Source: Anaerolineae bacterium (GTDB taxonomy: Bacteria > Chloroflexota > Anaerolineae > Aggregatilineales > Phototrophicaceae). Taken from it: a stretch of 8,695 bases of DNA. The notes below the pieces were generated by a model, which was not told where the DNA came from, ran no database searches, and saw only the letters and a list, made by a program, of their open reading frames with translations. Of this stretch, positions 1 through 6,098 are shown one piece after another (within the stretch, counting starts at the first letter, position 1; the number at the start of each line of letters is the position of its first letter). The position numbers and the translations under genes were made by a program. The stretch is from the NCBI GenBank assembly GCA_028284565.1, contig JANQRM010000641.1:1-8695 (forward strand), read 5' to 3'.

Positions 1-611
1 AGTTGGACGGGCGTATGATTGCTCGCGCGGTAGTCAAACAACCACTCATTCAAAACATCCAGTTGGTCGATTTCGTGGTTCTGTAATTCCAGATAGAAGT
101 TCTCTGCGCCAAAAACATCGTGATACCAGCCGATGAGGTCTCTTGCGTTGTCATCATTGCCTTTTTCGACCATACGCGGAATCTCGGCGGCAAGGCATCC
201 ACTCGTGGCGATAATGCCCTCTGCATGGGCTTCCATAAATTCTTTGTCGATACGTGGGCGATAATAATAGCCGTCAAGTTGGGCGGCACTCGCCATCTTG
301 AGCAGGTTTTGATACCCCGTCATATTTTGTGCGAGAAGGAGCATATGATAAGGTGATTTGTCGAGCTTGGGGTCGCGGTCTGTCATTTTGCGTGGTGCAA
401 GGTAGGCTTCTATCCCGATAATGGGTTTAACTCCGGCTTTGGTACAGGCTCGGAAGAAATCAATCGCGCCGAACATCACGCCATGATCGGTAATCCCGAT
501 GGCTTCTTGCTCCAATTCGCGGGCGCGGTCAACGAGTTTGTTGATCTTGCTCTGCCCATCGAGCAAGGAAAATTCAGTATGAACGTGGAGATGTACAAAA
601 TCACTTGGCAT
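1..611 (-). CDS. dnaE: DNA polymerase III alpha subunit, N-terminal part (partial)
   Basis: This is the catalytic subunit of the replicative DNA polymerase, and only its first 203 codons are in the window; the gene runs off the left edge. The visible part is the N-terminal PHP domain. It opens with the classic [13 protein letters not shown] motif (His9 and His11), followed by GITDHG (Asp42, His43), GIEAYL (Glu67), PYHMLLL (His88), YYYRPRID near residue 114 and TSGCLAAE (Cys138). These are the metal-ligand positions of the DnaE PHP domain and all look intact, which in many bacteria goes with a metal-bound PHP domain that may proofread. The ATG at 609-611 puts the HxH motif where DnaE proteins have it. 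The ribosome site is weak (GGGA about 11 bases upstream). The gene is divergent from mutM and has its own promoter-like sequence. The family is certain; DnaE rather than PolC follows from the N-terminal PHP layout. Confidence 0.95.
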   Translation of the reverse strand, partial: MPSDFVHLHVHTEFSLLDGQSKINKLVDRARELEQEAIGITDHGVMFGAIDFFRACTKAGVKPIIGIEAYLAPRKMTDRDPKLDKSPYHMLLLAQNMTGYQNLLKMASAAQLDGYYYRPRIDKEFMEAHAEGIIATSGCLAAEIPRMVEKGNDDNARDLIGWYHDVFGAENFYLELQNHEIDQLDVLNEWLFDYRASNHTPVQ

Positions 612-648
612 AAAAATCGATATCCCAATACAAACTTAGAACACTTGT

Positions 649-657
649 ATTATAGCA
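649..657 (-). promoter_or_regulatory. Extended -10 promoter for dnaE
   Basis: On the minus strand the sequence reads TGCTATAAT, a perfect TATAAT (649-654) preceded by the TGn extension (655-657). This predicts transcription starting near 642 and a leader of about 30 bases before the dnaE ATG at 611. No good -35 hexamer is present at the usual spacing, which fits an extended -10 promoter. An imperfect dyad centred on ATGCAT (about 671-685) covers the -35 position and could bind a regulator. Confidence 0.55.
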
Positions 658-660
658 CTT

Positions 661-771
661 TTCGCAGTTATGGTGATGCATTCCACTGTTTTTTTGCGAA
701 TGTTTATTGACGAATGAATTGTAAGGTCTATGGTAAGATAGAGACTGTGGAACATACAATGAGTATTGCAT
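661..771. other. dnaE-mutM divergent intergenic region with inverted repeats
   Basis: The whole gene-free stretch is 612-855. Apart from the dnaE promoter it holds several inverted repeats. TTCGCA (661-666) pairs with TGCGAA (695-700). Inside it, CAG at 665-667 and TGG at 671-673 pair imperfectly with CCACTG (683-688), directly followed by a run of seven T (689-695). On the plus strand this resembles a weak intrinsic terminator that could block transcription escaping from either divergent gene. A second imperfect dyad, ATACAAT/ATTGCAT around a GAGT loop (754-771, one mismatch), lies ahead of mutM. A weak promoter candidate for mutM is TTGACG (707-712), 16 bases, then TATGGT (729-734). None of these is strong enough to assign a regulator. 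Confidence 0.3.
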
Positions 772-855
772 AGTGATGTTTAAAAAACGAGTATGTTGTC
801 TGGAAACTGTTAGAACTCAAGCGAATGAACCCCAAAGTTAGGATAGAATAAGACC

Positions 856-1680
856 ATGCCAGAATTACCCGAAGTTGAAATGGTTGTGCGAGGTTTGCGC
901 GCACCTTTAATCGGGCATACGATAGAGGGCATGTGGTATGACTGGGAACGCACCATTCACAGCCCCTCACCCGATGAATTCGCAGGGCGAGTGGTCGGGC
1001 AAAAAGTCGAAGCGGTCAATCGTCGGGCGAAGTATATCTTGGTCGAATTGACGCACGATATTTTGGTGGTGCATCTCAAGATGACAGGTCGCTTGTATGT
1101 CACAGAGAAAGACGCACAACATCATGTTGACCAATGGGTGCATTTTCGGTTGGATTTAGACCAGAACAAGCAATTACGCTTCTCGGACGTGCGGAAGTTT
1201 GGCAAAGTGTATTTGACAGATGATATCAAGGCGATTACAGGTAAGTTGGGTCCTGAACCCCTCGATGATGACTTTACGCTGGCGGATTTTGAAGCACGGC
1301 TGTCTGGGCGCGATAAGATGATTAAAGCTCTCTTGCTTGACCAAACATTTGTGGCAGGTGTGGGGAATATCTACGCGGATGAAGCACTGCATCGGGCGGG
1401 TATCCATCCCAAACGGCGTAGCCCTAGCCTGAGCGATGATGAAGTGACAAAGTTGTATGAAACCGTGCGTGCATCCTTGAATGACGGAATCAATCATGAA
1501 GGTGCGAGTATCAATTGGTATCGGAAACCAGATGGAAGCAAAGGTAATTCGCAAGATCATTTTTATGTTTATGGGCGTGAAGGACAGCCCTGTAAAACCT
1601 GTGGACAAGCCATTGAAAAAATTCGCGTTGCCCAACGGGGGACGCATTTTTGTCCAAATTGTCAACCAGAGAGAAGGTAA
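856..1680 (+). CDS. mutM: Formamidopyrimidine-DNA glycosylase (Fpg/MutM)
   Basis: This base-excision repair enzyme removes 8-oxoguanine and ring-opened purines from DNA and nicks the resulting abasic site. The 274-residue length is normal for the family. The start is fixed by chemistry: MPELPEVE at the N-terminus supplies the catalytic Pro2, with Glu3 and Glu6 behind it. The conserved beta-hairpin lysine is Lys59 (RRAKYIL). The void-filling residues appear to be Met76 (HLKMTGRL) and Arg113/Phe115 (DVRKFG). Asn170 lies in the helix-two-turn-helix motif GVGNIYADE. The C-terminal zinc finger has Cys246, Cys249, Cys266 and Cys269, with the DNA-contacting arginine as Arg261 (AQRGT). All key residues for activity are present. 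The nearest ribosome site is AGGA at 840-843, rather far from the ATG. The next gene starts nine bases after the stop, so the two are probably co-transcribed. Confidence 0.96.
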   Translation: MPELPEVEMVVRGLRAPLIGHTIEGMWYDWERTIHSPSPDEFAGRVVGQKVEAVNRRAKYILVELTHDILVVHLKMTGRLYVTEKDAQHHVDQWVHFRLDLDQNKQLRFSDVRKFGKVYLTDDIKAITGKLGPEPLDDDFTLADFEARLSGRDKMIKALLLDQTFVAGVGNIYADEALHRAGIHPKRRSPSLSDDEVTKLYETVRASLNDGINHEGASINWYRKPDGSKGNSQDHFYVYGREGQPCKTCGQAIEKIRVAQRGTHFCPNCQPERR

Positions 1681-1689
1681 GGTCGTCTC

Positions 1690-2736
1690 ATGAGAGGTGA
1701 TTTAGCATCTGATTTTTTCGCACAGATCGTCCCGATTTTTGTGCCGTTTGTGGTGATTCCCTTTTTGCTCTTAGGGAGTTGGGCGATTTATCGTTTCTAT
1801 TTCAAACCTGCGCGGGAAAAAGCCAAGCAGCAATCCATGCCAACTGAAAATCCAGCACCAGCTTATGTACAAGCCCCTTCACAATTGAGTATGCCATCCA
1901 TGGAGGAGATGACAATGAGCGAGAATCCACCGAATAAATCCTATGATACCGGCGATTTGCCGCCACTTGATTTGCTAATTGAACAACCCGATGAAGAACC
2001 CGAACCGCCTGCACCGCCACCAACGCCCGCGCCAAGTCCAGCACAACCCAAGCCAAAGTCAACTGGTGCGAATACAGTCACCTTGAATACAGGTGGACAA
2101 ACAGTCGGCAAAGAAGTGATTACTGTCCTGAGGGATGAGTCCGATGGTCGCTTGATGGTGAAGATTGGGGAGACGACTTATCGTACCTTTACAGACTCTC
2201 CCAATGCCAAAAAAGAATTCTCGAAAGTAATGAAAGAGTTGTCCTCTGTCATTACACAGCCTGATGAGCGTCCTGCCACACCTGAACCCGTGGAAAAACC
2301 ATCTACAGAGACAGCAAATAGTGAAGCAGAAGCGATGCCGAGTTTGGGTGATTTGGCCACACCCCGCCAACCAAAAGAATATATTGCCCCGCCAAGTTTG
2401 GCAGATGGGTCGATGCCGGGAGATTTGCCTAGCTTCAAAATGGATGACAACGCGGTCAAAGTCGAAGGCAAGCGGTTGGGTGGCACAAAAGTCACGGCTG
2501 AACCCATGCCTCACCTTGATATTGGGGCGGCAGTCCAGACCTATGTACAGTGGAAAATCCAGCATACGCCCGAATATGAGTCACGCGAGATTCATATCCA
2601 TGCGACACCGAGTGGGATGTTACGTATTCAGGTCGATGACAAGTATTATGATGCGGTTGCGGATGTGGAAGATGTCGAGGTTAGGGAGTTCTTGCAACAC
2701 ACCATCCAAGAATGGCAAGAGCGTCAGAAGCGTTAG
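1690..2736 (+). CDS. Membrane-anchored proline-rich protein with duplicated C-terminal domain
   Basis: The function is unknown. The 348-residue protein starts with one strong hydrophobic helix (about residues 13-35) followed by basic residues (FKPAREKAK), so it is probably anchored with its bulk in the cytoplasm. A low-complexity Pro/Glu/Ala linker follows (about 90-125). A compact domain at 142-188 (VITVLRDESDGRLMVKIG start) is echoed at about 299-343 (REIHIHATPSGMLRIQVDD start). Both show beta strands, a Gly-x-Leu turn, an aromatic x-Tyr strand, then Asp-rich residues and an amphipathic helix; the second ends EWQERQKR. A second linker separates them, and a short helix (LDIGAAVQTYVQWKI, 276-290) precedes the second copy. 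Similar small domains are, as I recall, common in uncharacterised Chloroflexota proteins. The gene probably shares a transcript with mutM: a TAAGG ribosome site lies in the end of mutM. That link need not be functional. Confidence 0.8.
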   Translation: MRGDLASDFFAQIVPIFVPFVVIPFLLLGSWAIYRFYFKPAREKAKQQSMPTENPAPAYVQAPSQLSMPSMEEMTMSENPPNKSYDTGDLPPLDLLIEQPDEEPEPPAPPPTPAPSPAQPKPKSTGANTVTLNTGGQTVGKEVITVLRDESDGRLMVKIGETTYRTFTDSPNAKKEFSKVMKELSSVITQPDERPATPEPVEKPSTETANSEAEAMPSLGDLATPRQPKEYIAPPSLADGSMPGDLPSFKMDDNAVKVEGKRLGGTKVTAEPMPHLDIGAAVQTYVQWKIQHTPEYESREIHIHATPSGMLRIQVDDKYYDAVADVEDVEVREFLQHTIQEWQERQKR

Positions 2737-2751
2737 GGATTTGGTGTTGTT
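2730..2751 (+). repeat. Direct repeat copy 1 (flanks DUF3592-like gene)
   Basis: GCGTTA, then ggg, then the 13-mer ATTTGGTGTTGTT. It overlaps the stop codon of the upstream proline-rich protein gene. The second copy, at 3428-3448, has the same GCGTTA and the same 13-mer separated by two bases instead of three. GAATGG also precedes both copies (2710-2715 and 3422-3427), at different distances. Confidence 0.4.
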
Positions 2752-2787
2752 ATAAATTTGCATCAGCTATGGATAAAAAATGCCCTT

Positions 2788-3237
2788 TTAATGAGCCATT
2801 GCTGAACGTGCAAAATGAACAGACGCAATCCCGCTTGTGACTGCCATAAAAGCAAGCATGATAGCTATCTTGGAGCCTATAGGGAATGTTGATAGACTTG
2901 AGGTCGTTGAGTTGAATGGTTCATTTTCTAGGTAGGTAATATCAATTTGATGACTTGATGGGAGTTCGTTGCAACTTTGATACTTTCCAAAGGCAGAAAT
3001 AGTAGTTCCTGTATATTGGTTTCTGTTGACATTATATTGGTAGGTGAGATGAATATTTGTTGTGCCACGCCAGACAGTTTCCCGACATTCAATAATTACT
3101 GCTGAAGCCTTAATACCTTGCGTTGCATAATTGTAGGCAACTATCGAAAACTGTACTGCCATAACGCTTGTTATAATACATCCGAAGAAAAACATCACAG
3201 CTAAGATAGCCATCACTGGTCTTCTTACTTGTCTCAC
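2788..3237 (-). CDS. DUF3592-like two-helix membrane protein
   Basis: The function is unknown. From the GTG start the product has 149 residues. A hydrophobic helix spans about residues 8-34, a polar domain 35-119, and a second helix about 120-140. The middle domain has the pattern seen in DUF3592 proteins: ASAVIIEC, then HLTYQYNVN...YTG, and a closing IDITYLENEPFNS strand. It is probably displayed outside the membrane, where Cys51 and Cys89 could form a disulfide. The start is chosen at GTG 3235-3237 because a near-perfect GGAGG lies seven bases upstream. An in-frame ATG at 3289-3291 would add 18 residues, but it has no ribosome site and overlaps the likely -10 box. The gene stands alone, convergent with the proline-rich protein gene, in visibly more AT-rich DNA than its neighbours, between two direct repeats. 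The DUF3592 assignment is by pattern only. Confidence 0.72.
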   Translation of the reverse strand: MRQVRRPVMAILAVMFFFGCIITSVMAVQFSIVAYNYATQGIKASAVIIECRETVWRGTTNIHLTYQYNVNRNQYTGTTISAFGKYQSCNELPSSHQIDITYLENEPFNSTTSSLSTFPIGSKIAIMLAFMAVTSGIASVHFARSAMAH

Positions 3238-3291
3238 AGACGCACCTCCATAGATGTTTGTTGTCTCAACGCAACTGCAACACATTTTCAT

Positions 3292-3332
3292 TTTATAGTA
3301 AGACCAATGAATTCATTTGATTTCATTTCAAA
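3292..3332 (-). promoter_or_regulatory. Candidate promoter and operator for the DUF3592-like gene
   Basis: On the minus strand, TATAAA (3292-3297) is a plausible -10 box, giving a leader of roughly 48 bases to the GTG at 3237. The -35 hexamer 17 bases away (TCAAAT) is poor. A perfect 12-base palindrome, AATGAATTCATT (3306-3317), overlaps the spacer and -35 position, and a TTTGA/TCAAA inverted repeat (3316-3332) abuts it. Both are AT-rich, so chance is possible, but the placement suits a repressor site. Confidence 0.3.
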
Positions 3333-3403
3333 ACCCCTAATAATTGGGTGTCTGACAACTTCCCAATATGAGATAAGACAGAGCCATATATTGAAGGAGC
3401 GTT

Positions 3404-3541
3404 GTGAGTAAATTTGTATTGGAATGGGCGTTACAATTTGGTGTTGTTGCCTTGAAGATGAATACTTCTTATGAAGCAGTACTCTTTACTCATAGGGATT
3501 ATCATGCGGGGAAAGTTCGTAGCGTCCCTTGTCGTTTTTGA
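3404..3541 (+). CDS. Possible 45-residue ORF
   Basis: This is a short reading frame starting with GTG, with AAGGAG (3394-3399) four bases upstream, directly after an in-frame TGA at 3392-3394. The product would begin MSKFVLEWALQFGVV and end in TGA at 3539-3541. I recognise no family. The first 27 or so codons lie in otherwise gene-free DNA; the rest runs antisense across the 3' end of the metallohydrolase gene, where codon patterns are constrained by the other strand. It also contains one of the two direct repeats, so it may be a chance frame or a remnant rather than a gene. Confidence 0.18.
   Translation: MSKFVLEWALQFGVVALKMNTSYEAVLFTHRDYHAGKVRSVPCRF
3428..3448 (+). repeat. Direct repeat copy 2 (flanks DUF3592-like gene)
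   Basis: GCGTTA, then ca, then ATTTGGTGTTGTT: the second copy of the repeat at 2730-2751, about 700 bases away in the same orientation. The pair encloses the DUF3592-like gene together with its promoter region. Confidence 0.4.
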
Positions 3542-4346
3542 TGAGTCGTCCGGCGGGGCGAATCATGTCATGCGGGAACATGACGAGTGCGTTATTGTCG
3601 TATGCCCATTTCTGCCAATGCCGTTTGGTTTCGAGCGTGATAAGGGGTTCGACATCAAAGGCGGTCATCCAGCCTAAGCGTTCAAAATGCACTGCAAGAG
3701 TAGACATATCGCATGCGAAGAGTGCATGTTCGCCATTGCTTTCAATTCGTACACTCATATGGGCAGGTGTATGCCCCGGTGTAACAACTCCCCACACACC
3801 GTCAGCTAGTTCAGTATCCCCATCGAGTAAGTGCATCTGCCCTGTTTCGACCAATGGTTGGAAATTAAAGAAATAGTAGGTTGCACGAGTGCGTTCATTG
3901 GGGTGCATGGCATCATCATACTCCCGCTGTTGTACGACATACTCCGCATTGGGGAAGACGGCTTCGATCTCATTTGTATCTGGATTATATCGGGTATTGC
4001 CTCCGCAATGGTCAGCATGGAGATGCGTACTAATCACAAGGTCAATGTCCGTAGGGGATAGTCCTTCTTCTGCTAGTCCTTTGAGCAAGCCTCCTTCAGA
4101 TTGAACACGGAGTTGTTGACGGTGTTTATCGGTCAGCTTGTCTCCATTGCCTGTATCCACAATAATATTTTTCCCATTGGTTTGTATTAGCAGGCAGTGT
4201 TGTGCCATCGGAATCAGATGCTCATCGTCCCAGTCGATGTATTTTGACCAGAGGGCGCGCGGGACGAGTCCAAAAGGTCCGCCGGGATCGCCACGAGTCT
4301 CGCTATCATTGATGAGCTTGATTTGAATATCGCCGATTTGAATCAT
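3486..4346 (-). CDS. MBL-fold metallohydrolase
   Basis: This is a single-domain, soluble zinc-dependent hydrolase of the metallo-beta-lactamase superfamily, 286 residues, with no signal peptide. The signature THLHADH gives His108, His110, Asp112 and His113. The remaining ligands of a two-metal site follow in order: His192 (TPGHTPAH), Asp213 (FACDMS) and His259 (FPHD). Upstream, IIVDTGNGDK (61-70) is the usual strand and turn after the first beta sheet. The complete ligand set indicates an active enzyme. The layout resembles the lactonase-like branch that includes N-acyl homoserine lactonases, but substrates in this superfamily cannot be read from the motif, so I give no gene name. It starts six bases after the adenosine deaminase stop without a clear ribosome site, which suggests translational coupling. 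It is the last gene of the run, and I see no GC-rich terminator after it. Confidence 0.88.
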   Translation of the reverse strand: MIQIGDIQIKLINDSETRGDPGGPFGLVPRALWSKYIDWDDEHLIPMAQHCLLIQTNGKNIIVDTGNGDKLTDKHRQQLRVQSEGGLLKGLAEEGLSPTDIDLVISTHLHADHCGGNTRYNPDTNEIEAVFPNAEYVVQQREYDDAMHPNERTRATYYFFNFQPLVETGQMHLLDGDTELADGVWGVVTPGHTPAHMSVRIESNGEHALFACDMSTLAVHFERLGWMTAFDVEPLITLETKRHWQKWAYDNNALVMFPHDMIRPAGRLIKNDKGRYELSPHDNPYE

Positions 4347-4352
4347 CGTGAT

Positions 4353-5414
4353 TTAGACTTCAGTTGTGGTATTGGGTGAAAATTTTGCGAATTGTTGCTC
4401 GAACTGTTGGATGAGTTGCTCACGTTGATGCGTAGGCAAGAAAGACGACTTGGCGGCTTGTAAGATGCTTTGTTGGATGTCATCTAAGGATAAATCCATG
4501 TGTTGCATGGTACGTGTGAGTTCATCCGAGAGATTGATGTCACAGATGAGTGGGTCGTCAGTGTTGATGGTCGTTTTCACCCCTGCTTTCATCAGTTTGG
4601 GTAGTGGATGCTCCGCTAATGAGGGGATAACGCCACTATAGACATTGCTGGTGGGGCAAACTTCAAGGGTGATGCTTCGCTCAATGAGGATGTTAGTGAT
4701 GCCGGGGTCTTCTAGGACACGCACACCATGTCCGACACGGTCTGCACCGAGACTGCCGACGGCATCCCACACGCTACTTGCACCATTCCACTCCCCTGCA
4801 TGAATGGTGATGCCCAAGCCCTCTTCTTTAGCTTCTCGGAAAATGTCGTAAAAGGGCAGAGCTGAATATTCTTCATTACCTGCCAGATCAATCCCAACAA
4901 TGCCTTTGTGCTTGTAGTCAACCGCCGCGCGCAAGACTTGTTCGCCAATCTCAACCTCTTCATGACGATTCATGGAGGCGATTAGTTGCACATTAATGCC
5001 TGCTTCCTTGGCGACCCGTTGCGTTGTCTCGCAGATGAGTTCCACGACTCGTTGAATGGGGACACGGGTTAGGTTGACAAGGGCTTTTGGCGTAAAGCGC
5101 AGTTCCATATATTGCACATTATCGGCGGCGGCATCGTAGATAATCTCAGTGGTGATGCGTTCGATAATGTCGAGCGAGCGATAGAATTGGCGTAGCGTGG
5201 CAAACTTGCCCAGAAAGTGAAGCATATCATTCGGTTCATCAGGCATGATTTGGACAAAGGGTCGCAAGTTGTCAACATTGTATTCCGGCATCTCAATGCC
5301 AGCGTCCTGTGCAATATCGACTAAGGTCTCCAAACGCATGGAGGCTTCCCAATGACGATGAAGTTCGATCTTGGGTAATTGCTTGATAGTATCGTGAAGC
5401 GCGAGGTCATCCAT
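4353..5414 (-). CDS. add: Adenosine deaminase
   Basis: The predicted reaction is hydrolytic deamination of adenosine (and deoxyadenosine) to inosine in purine salvage; the protein is cytosolic with an amidohydrolase barrel. From ATG 5412-5414 it has 353 residues, near the family norm. Motifs in order are IELHRHWEAS (His19, His21), GIDLAGNE (about 174), TIHAGE (His205, Glu208), RVGHG (His229), CPTSN (253-257) and NTDDP (Asp286, Asp287). These supply the zinc ligands and the acid/base residues. The first motif is odd: the family usually has HxHLDG or HxHLEG, and here it reads HxHWEA. The frame stays open to 5558, but that start would overlap the upstream gene by 100 bases. ATG 5414 has AAGGA about ten bases upstream and sits at the usual distance before the HxH motif; ATG 5441 is possible but has no ribosome site. 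Adenine deaminase or another purine deaminase activity cannot be excluded. Confidence 0.9.
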   Translation of the reverse strand: MDDLALHDTIKQLPKIELHRHWEASMRLETLVDIAQDAGIEMPEYNVDNLRPFVQIMPDEPNDMLHFLGKFATLRQFYRSLDIIERITTEIIYDAAADNVQYMELRFTPKALVNLTRVPIQRVVELICETTQRVAKEAGINVQLIASMNRHEEVEIGEQVLRAAVDYKHKGIVGIDLAGNEEYSALPFYDIFREAKEEGLGITIHAGEWNGASSVWDAVGSLGADRVGHGVRVLEDPGITNILIERSITLEVCPTSNVYSGVIPSLAEHPLPKLMKAGVKTTINTDDPLICDINLSDELTRTMQHMDLSLDDIQQSILQAAKSSFLPTHQREQLIQQFEQQFAKFSPNTTTEV

Positions 5415-5458
5415 TTGATGACGTTCCTTGATGTGGTCCATATGCTGACTATAGCGAA

Positions 5459-5758
5459 TTAATTGCGTTCTGCAAGCAACCAACTCCAATAATACCACGT
5501 TGCGATTAATCCTAGCGTAAAGCCTATGGCAGGTAAGCCTTTGGCAAGGAGTACCCATAAGCCCTTTGGCATCGCTGTCGGGTCAATCCGTCCCCAAAAA
5601 TCGACCCCAGTGCCCAAAAAAAGACATACACTGCCGATATATTGTCCCCAGTAATAGCGTTTGGCATGAGTAACATGCCCCAGCCGACGGCTGAGACGTG
5701 CAAGTATCAAGAGCATCATGCCCATTGTGATTGTACCGAGCAGACTGAAGAGTTCCAT
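5459..5758 (-). CDS. Small three-helix membrane protein (distal copy)
   Basis: The function is unknown. The 99-residue protein has three predicted membrane segments: about residues 3-22, 37-52 and 68-94. Between the first two is a basic, aromatic stretch (ARLSRRLGHVTHAKRYYWGQY). The third segment is rich in Gly and aromatics and ends WYYWSWLLAERN. Its ATG directly follows the TGA of the previous gene (TGAATG on the minus strand), with a G-rich ribosome site (AGGGGGA) inside that gene, so the two are almost certainly translated together. The layout resembles that of the upstream neighbour: helix, basic loop with aromatic residues, helix, short polar turn, helix. This suggests an old tandem duplication, though sequence identity is low. 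Confidence 0.75.
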   Translation of the reverse strand: MELFSLLGTITMGMMLLILARLSRRLGHVTHAKRYYWGQYIGSVCLFLGTGVDFWGRIDPTAMPKGLWVLLAKGLPAIGFTLGLIATWYYWSWLLAERN

Positions 5759-6067
5759 TCAATCCCCCTGCTTTGCTTGGCGATACAGCATCCAATAGGC
5801 GAGGATACAAAGGAGGATGAAGAGGGTGATACCCGCGATACCCATCAAGACTTCAATCGTGGAGTCCGATGTCGCTATCGGTAAACCTGCGGTCCGAATG
5901 GCGATCCAGATGAGCAATAACATGGGAACGAGATACCAGCGAAAGAAGGTCCGTCGTCCAGAAAAGCCTTGATAAAATCGGGCAATCAGCAACAGAAATA
6001 ACAAGAGAATAGTGACGGCAAAACCGTTGTAAAGCGTTAAAAATTGATGGAGCGAGAAGATGGTCAC
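5759..6067 (-). CDS. Small three-helix membrane protein (proximal copy)
   Basis: The function is unknown. The 102-residue protein has three hydrophobic segments: about 14-31, 44-62 and 71-94. A basic loop (ARFYQGFSGRRTFFRWY) follows the first, and a short polar turn carrying ATSDST lies between the second and third. The start is GTG at 6065-6067, chosen because AAGGA lies nine bases upstream; an ATG at 6077 opens a different, overlapping frame with no support. The gene begins 31 bases after the winged-helix gene and abuts the next membrane gene without a gap. Two such proteins together could form a heteromer in the membrane, which is an inference from gene adjacency only. Confidence 0.75.
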   Translation of the reverse strand: MTIFSLHQFLTLYNGFAVTILLLFLLLIARFYQGFSGRRTFFRWYLVPMLLLIWIAIRTAGLPIATSDSTIEVLMGIAGITLFILLCILAYWMLYRQAKQGD

Positions 6068-6098
6068 CAGACAGCATCCTTGTGGAGGGGTCGGTGAA

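Noticed and set aside
483..710. 75-codon plus-strand frame across the dnaE start
   Set aside because: It is antisense to the PHP motifs of dnaE and runs through the dnaE promoter.
1174..1665. 163-codon open frame antisense to mutM
   Set aside because: It lies wholly inside mutM, whose every active-site motif is intact. The product has no recognisable domain and there is no ribosome site.
2059..2755. Long open frames on both strands overlapping the proline-rich protein gene (2059-2565 minus, 2178-2507 minus, 2264-2755 plus)
   Set aside because: The forward frame from 1690 has the membrane helix, linkers and repeated domain of a real protein. The others are out-of-frame readings of it.
2737..2787. 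Bidirectional terminator between the convergent genes
   Set aside because: Only AT-rich weak pairing (TAAAA/TTTTA) is present; there is no GC-rich stem.
3347..3371. ATTGGG/CCCAAT inverted repeat as a terminator
   Set aside because: The stem has only six pairs around a 13-base loop and no T run follows on either strand, so I do not call it a terminator.
3229..3411. 60-codon plus-strand frame
   Set aside because: It is antisense to the start and promoter of the DUF3592-like gene, with no ribosome site and no recognisable protein features.
5415..5558. N-terminal extension of adenosine deaminase to ATG 5558
   Set aside because: It would overlap the upstream membrane protein gene by 100 bases, adds no family sequence, and lacks a ribosome site; ATG 5414 has one.
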